Positions 1 to 9,711 are shown, counted from the first letter of the stretch. The stretch: 64,000 nt of DNA from Paludibacter sp. (GCA_028692715.1 JAQUWU010000007.1:62001-126000), one strand, 5' to 3'. The notes: a model not told the origin generated them from the letters alone. A program made the numbers and translations.

Positions 1-1
1 T

Positions 2-481
2 TTAGTTGCACTGCAAAGTAACATGAGAAATTTCGCATTTTCTTTAACATTAAACAGAGATGATGCTGAAGATTTATTACAAGACACTACTCTTAAAGTA
101 TTGGATAATCAGGAAAAATTTACAAACAATGTAAATTTTAAAGGTTGGGTACTTACGATAATGAAGAATATCTTCATAAACAATTATAGAAAAATTGTTC
201 GTAACCAAACCATTGTTGATAAAACCGAAGACTTATATCACTTAAATTTACCTCAAAATTCCGGTTTCGATAGTCCCGAAGGGTCATATGCCATTGGTGA
301 AATCTCAAACAGCATAGCTTCGTTTGCCGACGAATATCGTATTCCTTTCTCAATGCATATTCAAGGTTTCAAATACGAAGAAATTGCTCAAACAATGAAT
401 CTACCGATTGGAACTGTAAAAAGTCGTATTTTCTTAGCGAGAAAAAGACTTCAGGAACAATTAAAGGATTATCGTTTATAA
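2..481 (+). CDS. ECF-type RNA polymerase sigma factor, 5' end outside the window
   Basis: Sigma-70 family, extracytoplasmic-function type; directs RNA polymerase to a specific promoter set. The region 2 part (helix ending AEDLLQDTTLKVLDN, then NVNFKGWVLTIMKNIFINNYR) and the region 4 helix-turn-helix (YEEIAQTMNLPIGTVKSRIFLARKRLQ) are both visible. The first ATG is at 23, but the frame is open back to base 2 and reads LVALQSN just before that Met. Family members carry this sequence inside the protein, so the true start lies upstream of the window and the gene is 5'-partial. No anti-sigma gene follows; a clear terminator lies just downstream. The family is certain; the regulon cannot be told. 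Confidence 0.88.
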   Translation, partial: LVALQSNMRNFAFSLTLNRDDAEDLLQDTTLKVLDNQEKFTNNVNFKGWVLTIMKNIFINNYRKIVRNQTIVDKTEDLYHLNLPQNSGFDSPEGSYAIGEISNSIASFADEYRIPFSMHIQGFKYEEIAQTMNLPIGTVKSRIFLARKRLQEQLKDYRL

Positions 482-510
482 TACTAATTGATTTTCCCAT
501 ATAATTATTA

Positions 511-543
511 AGCCGGAGTTAATTAGACTCCGGCTTTTTATTA
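511..543 (+). terminator. Intrinsic terminator after the sigma factor gene
   Basis: Perfect stem AGCCGGAGT / ACTCCGGCT with a short AT loop, followed by TTTTTATT. It lies about 30 bases after the sigma factor stop codon and separates it from the next gene. Confidence 0.85.
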
Positions 544-656
544 TTTACAGCAAAGTTATTCAATCAAATAATGATAGTTTATGCAGGAAAACCTATTCCG
601 TTTATTAGATAACATTAAAATTTACAACAAAACACTATTTCTCAAATAAAAACACT

Positions 657-1025
657 ATGAATACCGCCATTGTAATGTTGGGCAGCAATTTAGATCCGGA
701 ATTTAATTTAAATCTGGCGAAAGAAAAAATAACAGATTCTTTTGAAATTATCAAATTCAGCAACAAGTTAGTGAGTAAACCGATTGGGGAAAAATACCGC
801 AATGACTTTCACAACGAATCAATTATGCTCCTATCGGTTGAAACTATTCAGGAAACAATACTCATTTTCAAAGATATAGAAAAACAATTGGGTAGGACTG
901 CTGACAGTAAAGAAAAAGGCGAAATTCCAATTGACATCGATTTGATTTTTTGGAACGATGTATTAGTTCACGATGATTATAATCGGTTTGATTTTGTAAA
1001 ACGTTGTGTTGATGAAATAAAATAA
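657..1025 (+). CDS. folK: HPPK-like 6-hydroxymethyl-7,8-dihydropterin pyrophosphokinase, short form
   Basis: Resembles FolK, which transfers pyrophosphate from ATP to 6-hydroxymethyl-dihydropterin in folate synthesis. The N-terminal MLGSNLDP matches the family LGSN motif. The block IEKQLGRTADSKEKGEIPIDIDLI matches the conserved E-x-x-x-GR ... R-x-IDIDLI signature, but the Arg usually found before IDIDLI is absent, with EIPIDID in its place. At 122 aa it is shorter than the usual ~160 aa and lacks part of the C-terminal region, so catalytic competence is uncertain. No other folate genes are adjacent. An HPPK-fold protein of unknown substrate is the alternative. Confidence 0.7.
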   Translation: MNTAIVMLGSNLDPEFNLNLAKEKITDSFEIIKFSNKLVSKPIGEKYRNDFHNESIMLLSVETIQETILIFKDIEKQLGRTADSKEKGEIPIDIDLIFWNDVLVHDDYNRFDFVKRCVDEIK

Positions 1026-1118
1026 CAATTACCAACCACCCTCCTCTCCTACTTTAACCAACACGTGTTTTTTTCTTATTTATGGGTTTTAAAATGTAAA
1101 TTTTGAATATAAAATGAG

Positions 1119-1126
1119 TATATTTG
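1119..1126 (+). promoter_or_regulatory. Bacteroidota -7 box for the nucleoside phosphorylase
   Basis: TATATTTG matches the TAnnTTTG consensus of the primary sigma factor of Bacteroidota, 52 bases before the ATG at 1178. No well-spaced -33 TTTG is seen, so this is a moderate call. Confidence 0.5.
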
Positions 1127-1177
1127 TAGTTCGAATGATTCAAAATTGAACTAAAAAAACGACTCAACATATAAGTT

Positions 1178-2047
1178 ATGAAACATTTCCCACCATCCGA
1201 ATTAATTATTAACAGCGATGGAAGTATTTTCCATCTGCACTTAAAACCCGAACAATTAGCCGACAATGTGATTTTAGTTGGCGATCCCGGACGTGTTGCC
1301 CTTATTGCCAATTATTTTGATTCTCAAGAATGTTCAGTTTCTAGTAGAGAATTCAATACAATTACCGGAACTTATAAAGGAAAGCGCATTTCAGTTATTT
1401 CAACCGGCATTGGTACCGACAACATAGATATTGTTATGAACGAACTGGATGCTTTATCAAATATCGATTTTGAAACCCGCACAGAGAAAAAAGATTTCCG
1501 TCAATTGACTATAATTCGCATTGGCACTTCTGGTGGAATGCAGCCCGAAATACCATTGGGCAGCTTTCTAATTTCCAAAAAATCAATCGGATTTGATGGT
1601 ATGCTTAATTTTTATGCCGGTCGCGATTCGATAAGTGATTTAGAATTTGAAGAATCTATGAAAAAGCAACTGGATTGGAATCCACAATTAGCTGCTCCTT
1701 ACGTCGTTAGTGCCGATGAAGAACTAGTTAACCGTATTGGAAAAGACGACATGTTGCGTGGCGTAACGATATCGGCCAATGGTTTTTACGGTCCCCAAGG
1801 CAGAGTACTTCGCATTGATTTAGCCGATATGCAACTAAACGATAAAATTGAAAGGTTCCGCTATAAAACCTATAAAATTACCAATTACGAAATGGAAGGT
1901 TCGGCTATTGCCGGCTTATCAAAACTAATGGGGCACAAAGCAATGACAGTATGTTGTATTATTGCAAACCGCCGTGCAGAAGCTGCAAATACCGATTATA
2001 AACCTTATATTGAGAAGCTCGTAACAACTGTATTGGAAAGAATATAA
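1178..2047 (+). CDS. Nucleoside phosphorylase, uridine phosphorylase-like
   Basis: PNP/UDP phosphorylase family; cleaves a nucleoside with phosphate to base plus ribose-1-phosphate in cytosolic salvage. Visible motifs are the phosphate-binding GDPGRV near residue 35, STGIGTDN near 70, RIGTSGG near 112, and the ribose/phosphate-binding NYEMEGSAI near 240, in family order. At 289 aa it is a little longer than E. coli Udp (253 aa). The start at 1178 is supported by the -7 box at 1119 and by the usual N-terminal region. Uridine is the likeliest substrate, but purine specificity cannot be excluded by eye. Confidence 0.85.
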   Translation: MKHFPPSELIINSDGSIFHLHLKPEQLADNVILVGDPGRVALIANYFDSQECSVSSREFNTITGTYKGKRISVISTGIGTDNIDIVMNELDALSNIDFETRTEKKDFRQLTIIRIGTSGGMQPEIPLGSFLISKKSIGFDGMLNFYAGRDSISDLEFEESMKKQLDWNPQLAAPYVVSADEELVNRIGKDDMLRGVTISANGFYGPQGRVLRIDLADMQLNDKIERFRYKTYKITNYEMEGSAIAGLSKLMGHKAMTVCCIIANRRAEAANTDYKPYIEKLVTTVLERI

Positions 2048-2050
2048 TTC

Positions 2051-2064
2051 CCAACCCCTAAAGG
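2051..2064. repeat. Short palindromic repeat, left arm, before mnmE
   Basis: CCAACCCCTAAAGG is the exact reverse complement of the 14-mer at 2138-2151 inside mnmE and of 47251-47264 next to groEL. With the flanking GGGG it also forms its own CCCCTAAAGGGG palindrome. Confidence 0.8.
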
Positions 2065-2107
2065 GGAGTCAGAAAACATTTATAAAGTTAATCTGATAAT
2101 AAACGCA

Positions 2108-3544
2108 ATGAAAAAAGACGACACAAATATTGATTTTCCTTTAGGGGTTGGCGGTAGTAGTACTATTGCTGCCATTTCTACTGCACCCGGAATTGGAGGA
2201 ATTGCAGTGATTCGTATTTCGGGAATTGATGCGCTTAAAAATAGTAATGCCATTTTCAAGGCCAAAAATTCAGCCATAAACTTATTGAATCAATTTGCAA
2301 ATACAATCAGTTATGGAAGTATAATAAATGCTGACAACGAACCGATAGACGATGTATTGGTGAGTGTTTTTAAAACACCGCATTCTTTTACAGGTGAAGA
2401 TATTGTTGAAATATCCTGTCATGGTTCGGTTTTTATTCAACAGGAGATTCTTCATTTATTATTGGCAAATGGATGTAAACTGGCTCAACCAGGGGAATTT
2501 ACCCAACGCGCTTTTCTGAATGGGAAAATGGATCTTTCGCAAGCTGAAGCAGTGGCGGATTTAATTGCTTCTACATCCTCCTCATCACACCGAATGGCCA
2601 TAAGCCAAATGCGCGGAGGATTTTCATCCGAATTACAAAGTCTGAGAACCCAATTACTCAATTTTGTTTCGCTTGTCGAATTGGAACTTGACTTTACCGA
2701 AGAAGATGTGGAATTCGCCAACCGCTCTCAGTTAATGACTCTGGCTTTCAATATTGAAAAAGTAATATCAACTCTTTCAGACACTTTTCGTGTAGGAAAC
2801 GCCTTGAAAAACGGCATTCCTGTGGCATTGGTAGGCGAAACAAATGTAGGAAAATCAACCTTGCTGAATGTTTTACTAAACGAAGAAAAAGCCATTGTTT
2901 CGGAAATTCACGGTACAACCCGTGATACGATTGAAGATTCGATAAATATACAAGGGATTCAGTTCCGTTTTATTGATACGGCAGGTATTAGAGACACGAA
3001 GGACAAAATTGAAAGTATGGGAATTGAACGTACTTATCAAAAAATTGAACAAGCTTCTATAGTGCTCTGGATTTTGGATTGTACCCAACTAAGTGAACAC
3101 ATGGAATGGTTGACCGAGAAAATTTCAAAACGCTCCGTAGGAAAAAAAATCATTCTTGTATTTAACAAAATAGATAAAATTGCCGAAGAAGAACGTGAAG
3201 TACTCAATCAACTCTTTGAAACATTTGAAGGTGAACGAATTTATATATCGGCGCGCGAAAAAATCAATACTGATGGATTACAAAATGCGTTGGTAAGAGC
3301 CGCACAAATACCTGAAATTCAGCCCGGTGATGTGGTGGTCAACAATATTCGTCATTTCGAAGCGTTAAAACTTGCTCATTCTTCCATTTGCCGTGTAATA
3401 GATGGCTTAGAGTCTGGTATTACCGGCGATTTTCTTTCGCAGGACATCCGCGAGTGCATGCATTATCTTGGTGAAATAACCGGCTCAATATCAAACGATG
3501 AAATATTAGGTAATATTTTCGGGAAGTTCTGTATCGGGAAATAA
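2108..3544 (+). CDS. mnmE: tRNA uridine-5-carboxymethylaminomethyl modification GTPase MnmE
   Basis: With MnmG it makes the cmnm5/nm5 modification on wobble U34 of tRNAs; cytosolic. The N-terminal folate-binding domain begins at TIAAISTAPGIGGIAVIRISG (residue ~18). The G domain shows G1 GETNVGKST (~243), G2 GTTRDT, G3 DTAGI (~290) and G4 NKID (~353). The C terminus is the invariant CIGK. At 478 aa it is slightly longer than usual, because about 17 extra residues (MKKDDTNIDFPLGVGG...) precede the normal start. Part of that extension is encoded by the palindromic repeat at 2138-2151. No in-frame ATG lies closer to the conserved start. mnmG is not in this window. Confidence 0.97.
   Translation: MKKDDTNIDFPLGVGGSSTIAAISTAPGIGGIAVIRISGIDALKNSNAIFKAKNSAINLLNQFANTISYGSIINADNEPIDDVLVSVFKTPHSFTGEDIVEISCHGSVFIQQEILHLLLANGCKLAQPGEFTQRAFLNGKMDLSQAEAVADLIASTSSSSHRMAISQMRGGFSSELQSLRTQLLNFVSLVELELDFTEEDVEFANRSQLMTLAFNIEKVISTLSDTFRVGNALKNGIPVALVGETNVGKSTLLNVLLNEEKAIVSEIHGTTRDTIEDSINIQGIQFRFIDTAGIRDTKDKIESMGIERTYQKIEQASIVLWILDCTQLSEHMEWLTEKISKRSVGKKIILVFNKIDKIAEEEREVLNQLFETFEGERIYISAREKINTDGLQNALVRAAQIPEIQPGDVVVNNIRHFEALKLAHSSICRVIDGLESGITGDFLSQDIRECMHYLGEITGSISNDEILGNIFGKFCIGK
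2138..2151. repeat. Short palindromic repeat, right arm, inside the mnmE reading frame
   Basis: CCTTTAGGGGTTGG, exact inverse of 2051-2064, encodes PLGVG in the extra N-terminal segment of MnmE. The pair could form a 14-bp stem enclosing the start codon at 2108. Confidence 0.8.
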
Positions 3545-3567
3545 TCTCAAAAAAGGAGCAAACACAT

Positions 3568-3611
3568 AAGCTTATAAATGTTGAATATCAATATTTTATA
3601 AGCTTTTTTTC
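3568..3611 (+). terminator. Intrinsic terminator after mnmE
   Basis: Stem AAGCTTATAAA (3568-3578) / TTTATAAGCTT (3594-3604), an 11-bp perfect inverted repeat followed by TTTTTTT. Confidence 0.8.
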
Positions 3612-3677
3612 GTTTATTATGAAATGAAAATAAGCAAAAAAAATGAATTTCATTCATCGTTATTTAAATTGTTTTTT

Positions 3678-3685
3678 TACATTTG
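3678..3685 (+). promoter_or_regulatory. Possible -7 box upstream of the 266-aa hypothetical gene
   Basis: TACATTTG fits TAnnTTTG, about 100 bases before the ATG at 3787 and just after the mnmE terminator. No clear -33 element. Confidence 0.4.
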
Positions 3686-3786
3686 CTTTAAATATTCTCC
3701 TATGAATAAACAATACTGAAAGCGTGATGTCAATTAAATTAAACTCGATAAATAAATTAAAAATATCCGGAAAATATTAACGAACT

Positions 3787-4587
3787 ATGAAAAAGAACAA
3801 TGAACTACCCAAGGACAGACTCAATCGCATCCGGCTTGAGAATGAGGAAAAGAAAAAACAACTTACCGAAAAGCATGGAGCTTTTTTTGGTAGCATGTCA
3901 AATGAAAACAATTTGCCTCCAGAAATCGAAAGTCAGTTTTTGGATAATATTATGGCGTTTGAAAATGCTTTTCAATCTGCGACTCAAATTCAGCTATACG
4001 ATTCTCTCGAACGACCAGCCTTTCGCAAGGTTGAAGAATTAACGGATGCTGAAGTCCCCATAGAATTAGAAAGAATAATGAAACTAATGAGCAATAATCA
4101 GGTTTGTCTGGATACAATTTGTGAAGTTGATGACAGGGAATTGTATCGGTTTATTACCGAAGAATTATTTCTTGAAGAAATTGATGAAATGCATATTCCG
4201 GGTATGACTACGCATTACACTTACGAAGAGTTTCACCCCAATCACGAATACGATATACGTCATCATTCAATTGATTTTGTACGTTCATATCTTGATAAAG
4301 AAAGTGATTATTATACTACTTTTATGTCCGGTGAAGCGGAGAAAGCTGATTGGCATCTTCATTTCAGGCAGGCATTCAGTTCTTTCAAACTTAATAATTT
4401 TTCAATAACTAATCTAGAATTTGACACAGAAAAAGCTGAAGTTCAATTCGATTGTGACTTTGTGGGCAAAGTTGAAGGTTCCTCAGAATCATTACACTTT
4501 TTGGGAGCAGGAGAAATGAGTCTACTTTATCAATGGGATTTTTGGTGCGTTGATAAAATAAACTTTCCGAAGAGTACTGTTTTTTAA
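3787..4587 (+). CDS. Conserved-looking hypothetical protein, 266 aa, acidic, cytosolic
   Basis: Not recognised. The protein begins with a charged, Lys/Glu-rich stretch (residues 1-30) and has no signal peptide or membrane segment. It is acidic overall and rich in Glu and aromatic residues. A His/acid-rich part near residues 145-165 (MHIPGMTTHYTYEEFHP, then EYDIRHH) could be a metal-binding or structural patch, but no known motif is matched. The C-terminal ~100 residues look like an alternating alpha/beta fold. It is flanked by mnmE (terminated) and sbcD. An intact frame of normal length argues that it is a real gene; no function is proposed. Confidence 0.75.
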   Translation: MKKNNELPKDRLNRIRLENEEKKKQLTEKHGAFFGSMSNENNLPPEIESQFLDNIMAFENAFQSATQIQLYDSLERPAFRKVEELTDAEVPIELERIMKLMSNNQVCLDTICEVDDRELYRFITEELFLEEIDEMHIPGMTTHYTYEEFHPNHEYDIRHHSIDFVRSYLDKESDYYTTFMSGEAEKADWHLHFRQAFSSFKLNNFSITNLEFDTEKAEVQFDCDFVGKVEGSSESLHFLGAGEMSLLYQWDFWCVDKINFPKSTVF

Positions 4588-4664
4588 AATGCATACTAAT
4601 AGCGATGACTTCACAAATCCAAATTTGAATTATTTGAATTAACAAGACAACAATTTACAATATC

Positions 4665-5870
4665 ATGAAAATACTACATACTTCCGATTGGCATTTAGGT
4701 CATCGATTACTTGAACAATCACAAATGGAGGAACAATCGCTGTTTCTTGACTGGTTGCTCGAATATATTGGAACAAATAGTATTGATGTTTTATTAGTTT
4801 CGGGCGATATATTCGATGTGGGTGTACCGTCATCGCAAGCGCAAAAACTGTATTATGATTTTTTGGCACGATTGTACAATACTTCGTGCAAAGAAGTGAT
4901 TATTACAGGAGGTAACCACGATGCACCAAGCACATTGAATGCTCCCAAAGCATTACTGAATGCATTTTCAATTCGAGTTGTAGGTAAAGCCACAGAGAAT
5001 TTGGAAGATGAGATTTTGAAAATTTTTGCAAATGGTGAAGATCTTATTGTTGCTGCGATTCCCTATTTGCGCGATCAAGACATTCGAAGAGCCATTGCCT
5101 CCGAATCAGCAGAAGAAATAATCAATCGATATAAAAATGCACTCATCAATCATTTTACCGAAATAGCCAGAATTTGCGAAGCTATGAAAACGTCAAAAAT
5201 ACCTGTCATAGCCATGGGGCACTTATTTGCAATTGGAGGCAAAACATCTGAAAGCGAACAAAGTATTTATGTGGGTAATTTAGGGGATATCGGTGCTTCC
5301 GATTTTCCGGAAATTTTCGATTATATTGCTCTGGGACATTTACACAGAGCACAAAAGGTTGGTGGCAAAAATCAAATTCGGTATTCCGGTTCTCCCTATA
5401 TATTGAGCTTTAGTGAAGTGGGACAAGCTAAAAAAGTAGTGGAAATTAACATAAGTGAATCGATGAAGATAAGGGATATAACTGTTCCAATATTTCGTGA
5501 AATATTACAGATTGAAGGATCGGTTGAAAGTTGTAAAGCCAAACTAGAGGAACTTAATTCTGAAAATCATATATTAGCTCCCTGGGTGGAGGTGATATTG
5601 GATGATGAGAAAGAAGCAACAACTGGGTACAAAGACATAAACGACTTTGCAATGAATATTAAACCTGAAGTGCTGAAAATTTCGGTAAAAAACGAGTTTA
5701 AATATGATAAACTAAAAAACCTAATTGATACTGCTCAACATATAAAAACGTTTAAACCCTTGGATGTTTTTAAATTAAAATGCGAAGAGATAAAGGTCAA
5801 TTTAGATGATAACCCCGAATTGTTGGATGCGTTTAATGAAATATTGCAAATAGTAACAGAAAAAGAATAA
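4665..5870 (+). CDS. sbcD: DNA double-strand break nuclease subunit SbcD (Mre11-like)
   Basis: Manganese-dependent exo/endonuclease subunit of the SbcCD complex, which processes hairpins and DNA ends. All five phosphoesterase motifs appear in order: SDWHLGHR (residues 7-14), SGDIFD (~47-52), GGNHDAP (~82-88), AMGHLFA (~183) and ALGHLHRAQ (~222). A C-terminal capping domain follows. The length of 401 aa is normal. It ends six bases before the sbcC start, the usual co-transcribed arrangement. Confidence 0.96.
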   Translation: MKILHTSDWHLGHRLLEQSQMEEQSLFLDWLLEYIGTNSIDVLLVSGDIFDVGVPSSQAQKLYYDFLARLYNTSCKEVIITGGNHDAPSTLNAPKALLNAFSIRVVGKATENLEDEILKIFANGEDLIVAAIPYLRDQDIRRAIASESAEEIINRYKNALINHFTEIARICEAMKTSKIPVIAMGHLFAIGGKTSESEQSIYVGNLGDIGASDFPEIFDYIALGHLHRAQKVGGKNQIRYSGSPYILSFSEVGQAKKVVEINISESMKIRDITVPIFREILQIEGSVESCKAKLEELNSENHILAPWVEVILDDEKEATTGYKDINDFAMNIKPEVLKISVKNEFKYDKLKNLIDTAQHIKTFKPLDVFKLKCEEIKVNLDDNPELLDAFNEILQIVTEKE

Positions 5871-5876
5871 TCCTTT

Positions 5877-8800
5877 ATGAAGATATTAAAGATTGAATTA
5901 CAAAATATCAACTCGCTAAAATGCGAAACGCCTATAGAGATTGATTTTGAGCACAAACGTTTTGAGGATGTAGGATTATATGCCATAACAGGACCTACCG
6001 GAGCCGGAAAAACCACTTTGCTTGATGCTATTACCATTGCACTTTATCGCAAAGTACCGCGCTTTGACAAATCAGGCAGTCCGGCAAAACTCGAAGATGT
6101 GGTGAGCTATGGTGCTGCTACAGCCATGGTACGAGTGACTTTTGATGCACAGAATCAACGATATGAAGCACAATGGGATATGCGGTTGGCAAGTAATAGC
6201 GGAAAATTGTTGAGCAAACCCGTAGAAACCGTACGATTGAAAAATCTGAGTACCGGACTAATTATTGCTGAATCAAAAACAACTTGTGATGAAAAAATTG
6301 CCGAAATCACTCAATTAAATTATGATCAGTTCCTTCGCTCTGTCATGCTGGCACAAGGTGAGTTTGCGGCTTTTCTATCCGCTAAAAATTCAGAAAAAGG
6401 ATTGTTATTGCAGCAAATTGCCGGTGACGAGATTTACCGTAAAATTGGTGAAACGTTGAAAAACCGAATTTTTGACGAGAAAAAACGATTAGAACAAATA
6501 AAAAGTAAAATAAATACAGATGATTTACTTAGCGAGGAAGTTGCGAATCAATTGAAATTTGAAGAAAAACAATTGATTGAAAATCAAACGGCTTTAAATG
6601 ACGATTTGAAATTGGTAGAAGACAGACTAAAAAGTCATGAGCAAATAAATGCATTAAAGCAGCAAAAACTAAAAGTAGAAACGGACAAACAACTTCTAAT
6701 GCTTGATATAGAGCGAAATACGACGGCTATCCAATTATTGGAAAAGCACGAAGCTGCCGAACCATTAAAAGCGACGTTGACCGAAGTTGTTCGCCTTGAA
6801 CAGAGTATTGAAAAGAAAATCAAGCGAATAAATGAAATTGTTGTAGAGCTGGCAAGACTTGATTTAAAGTTGAACGAGGCAAAAGCTGTGGAAATTAACT
6901 GCAAAACAAAAACCGTTGAAACCGAACAATTGGCTCGTGATTGGCAGCCCTTATTGGAAAGAGTAATTGCATTTGATACAAGTATAAATTCCCATAAAAC
7001 AAATATTACTGAAAAGGAGAAAGCAAAAAACGAGATACTTGAGGGCAACAGGGCATTAACGAAATCTGTCGAAAGTAAAGCGTATGAATTAAAATCTCAC
7101 GTATCGACTCTTGAGAAGCTTCGTATATATTTTGAACAAAACAAATCGATTCCTGCCATTGAAAAAAGGATGAGCAGCTGGAATACACAGCTCACTCAGC
7201 GCAAAAGTAATGGGGAAAGAATAACTTTGCTAAACAAAGGAATTTTGAAAGCGAAAGCTGATTTTTCTGAAAATAAAATCTCATTTGAAGGAATAGACAA
7301 AAACCATAAAGTTGAAAAAGAAAAATTAGATTTGCTAAATTCTGAAATAAAACTAATACAGGAATCATTAGATAACGGGAATATTGAAAATTTAGTTATT
7401 CAAAACAATTCTCTCAATACCAAAAAAGAACAGTTGCGTGAATTGATTCAACTTTCGACAAGCTATAGCGAATTTGTTGCTAATCAAAAGATTCTTTTTG
7501 AACAAAAGACCAACTTAGAACAAAACCAGAAAGAAATTACAGCTAAAATACAGCAGTTTGACAATGAGATTAAAACATCTTTGCTGCTGGTGAAAGATGG
7601 TGAGGAACTCTATGAAAAAGATCGGTATATTGTTAGTTTGGAAACTGAACGCAAGAAACTAATACAGGGTGCACCTTGCGCTTTGTGTGGTTCTACCGAG
7701 CATCCGCTAGTTGAAAAATATGCGGAAATTGAGATTTCTGAAAGCTTAAAGAAACTGGATGAACGAAAAGCTAAATTAGAACAATTAAAAGCAGATAAGA
7801 AAACCCTTGAACTTGAGCAAACAAAATACAGTGCCGATTTGAATCATCTTTCCCTTCAAATTGCTAAAAATGATAAGGACTGTGAAATTGTCAAACAAAA
7901 ATTTGTAGGTTTTAATGCTGAATATAAAATTGAGAATAAAGCTGCTATTGAAACTACATTAAAAACGGTTGAAGATGAGCAAAAGGCTTTTTCTCAGAAA
8001 ATTTCGGAGTCACAAGAACAACAAAAACTCAAAAACAAAAAGTCGGTAGAGTTGAAGGCAATTGAAGAAAAAATAAAAACATTCGAACTTCAATTATTGC
8101 AACTTGCTACAACTAATTTGGGCATTGAGAAATCAATTCTGGAGAGCGAAAAAGAAAGTCTGTTGTTGAAGGAGAAAAATGAAGAAATTGAAAGAATTTT
8201 GGTTGTTCAATTTGCCGATTCCGAATTGCAATTACCTGATTTTGTACATACTATACAATTTATTCAACAACTTGAAAGTAACATAAAAGCATACAATGAT
8301 AATGCAAAAAAACAAGCCGAACTTGAAAGTACAATTCAAAAATGCGATATTGAGTTAACAAGTTTCAATCAACAGTTAACCACAAAAATAAATGAAATAA
8401 GTGAAATTGAAAATCAAATTTCGGTTTTAAACAAAGAGCTTCTAGAGTTGATTAATAGCCGTAAAGCCATTTTAGCATTGGAAATAAGTACGGACGATAA
8501 ACGCATTGAATTGCAAACGTCCATTGAACTTGCCAGAAAAGCATTGGAAGAAGCAACCAAACAACTTACTAGTTTTAAGGAACATCAAACTGGCCTTTTG
8601 GCTGAAAAGACAAGCATTAATAAAGAACAATTGGAAAACGGAGTAAATTTAAAAATTTTATTGACGGATTTAAATAATAAAATAAATGACAGTTGTTTTG
8701 CTAATCGGGAAGAATTGTCAGAAGCACTGCTCAATGATGAAGTAAAAAATCAATATATTAACATTCGAAAAGCAATTGAAAATTGGAAAATATCGTTATC

Positions 8801-9536
8801 AACACTTGAAAAAAGTATAGCTACGGAATTAGAAAAACTCGAAAAGGAATTGAAGTCGGATGATACCTTAGAAGATACACTTTCAAAACAAGCTGAGATT
8901 AACGATCAAAAAGAAAAACTGCAAAAACGATTAGGCGAAATTTTCGAAAGTTTCCGTAAAGATGCTCAAATTAAAGAACGCAATGCCAAAGTAGTGGATG
9001 AGATTAATGCACAGGAACAAGTTTATAAGAAATGGTACACTTTGATGAATGTTTTAGGGGGTTCGCAGGATGCGTTTAACACTTACGTACAACGACTTAC
9101 TCTGAAAAATCTAATTGATTTGGCTAACTTACATTTGTATAAACTTAATCGGCGATATTCACTACAACTTAACCCTCAATACAAACAGGGAGAGGAATTG
9201 AACTTCAAATTAGTAGATCATTATCAAGCTGACGAAATGCGATTGGTAGACACTTCGAGTGGCGGCGAAAAGTTTCTGATAAGTCTGGCGTTGGCACTTG
9301 GGTTATCTGATTTAGCAAGTTATAATGTCAGCATTGGCTCCTTGTTTATCGACGAAGGATTTGGAACATTAGACAGTAATACGCTCGAAACAGTAATCTC
9401 TACGCTTGAAACACTCAAAGCACATGGTAAAATGATAGGCATTATTTCGCATGTCGATAGTTTAAAAGAGCGAATTCCTGTTCAAATTCAGGTGTTAAAG
9501 AAAAGTAATGGGGTAAGTGTAGTTGAGATAAATTGA
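5877..9536 (+). CDS. sbcC: DNA repair ATPase SbcC (Rad50-like)
   Basis: SMC-like ATPase partner of SbcD. Walker A GPTGAGKTT is at residues ~39-47. Two long coiled-coil arms (Glu/Lys/Gln-rich, ~200-1090) flank the zinc-hook CALCGSTEHP near residue 601. The ABC signature SSGGEKF is near 1127 and Walker B SLFIDEGFGTLD near 1155. At 1219 aa it is longer than E. coli SbcC (1048 aa) but within the range for Bacteroidota. Directly follows sbcD, forming a two-gene operon. Confidence 0.96.
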   Translation: MKILKIELQNINSLKCETPIEIDFEHKRFEDVGLYAITGPTGAGKTTLLDAITIALYRKVPRFDKSGSPAKLEDVVSYGAATAMVRVTFDAQNQRYEAQWDMRLASNSGKLLSKPVETVRLKNLSTGLIIAESKTTCDEKIAEITQLNYDQFLRSVMLAQGEFAAFLSAKNSEKGLLLQQIAGDEIYRKIGETLKNRIFDEKKRLEQIKSKINTDDLLSEEVANQLKFEEKQLIENQTALNDDLKLVEDRLKSHEQINALKQQKLKVETDKQLLMLDIERNTTAIQLLEKHEAAEPLKATLTEVVRLEQSIEKKIKRINEIVVELARLDLKLNEAKAVEINCKTKTVETEQLARDWQPLLERVIAFDTSINSHKTNITEKEKAKNEILEGNRALTKSVESKAYELKSHVSTLEKLRIYFEQNKSIPAIEKRMSSWNTQLTQRKSNGERITLLNKGILKAKADFSENKISFEGIDKNHKVEKEKLDLLNSEIKLIQESLDNGNIENLVIQNNSLNTKKEQLRELIQLSTSYSEFVANQKILFEQKTNLEQNQKEITAKIQQFDNEIKTSLLLVKDGEELYEKDRYIVSLETERKKLIQGAPCALCGSTEHPLVEKYAEIEISESLKKLDERKAKLEQLKADKKTLELEQTKYSADLNHLSLQIAKNDKDCEIVKQKFVGFNAEYKIENKAAIETTLKTVEDEQKAFSQKISESQEQQKLKNKKSVELKAIEEKIKTFELQLLQLATTNLGIEKSILESEKESLLLKEKNEEIERILVVQFADSELQLPDFVHTIQFIQQLESNIKAYNDNAKKQAELESTIQKCDIELTSFNQQLTTKINEISEIENQISVLNKELLELINSRKAILALEISTDDKRIELQTSIELARKALEEATKQLTSFKEHQTGLLAEKTSINKEQLENGVNLKILLTDLNNKINDSCFANREELSEALLNDEVKNQYINIRKAIENWKISLSTLEKSIATELEKLEKELKSDDTLEDTLSKQAEINDQKEKLQKRLGEIFESFRKDAQIKERNAKVVDEINAQEQVYKKWYTLMNVLGGSQDAFNTYVQRLTLKNLIDLANLHLYKLNRRYSLQLNPQYKQGEELNFKLVDHYQADEMRLVDTSSGGEKFLISLALALGLSDLASYNVSIGSLFIDEGFGTLDSNTLETVISTLETLKAHGKMIGIISHVDSLKERIPVQIQVLKKSNGVSVVEIN

Positions 9537-9711
9537 AAAGTATGATTTTCCGCAAAGCGATCGGTTTTAAAATTAACACAACTAATTTTGTTGTTTTGTA
9601 AAAATAGCTGATTACTTTTTTAAAAAATATATAACCACGAATTACACGAATTTACACAAATTTTTCAATATGAATTTTAGTGAAAATTGATGGAATTCGT
9701 TGTTGTAAAAA

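Noticed and set aside
1054-1311. Minus-strand frame of 85 codons over the start of the nucleoside phosphorylase gene
   Set aside because: It overlaps a well-supported gene and its promoter, with no recognisable features.
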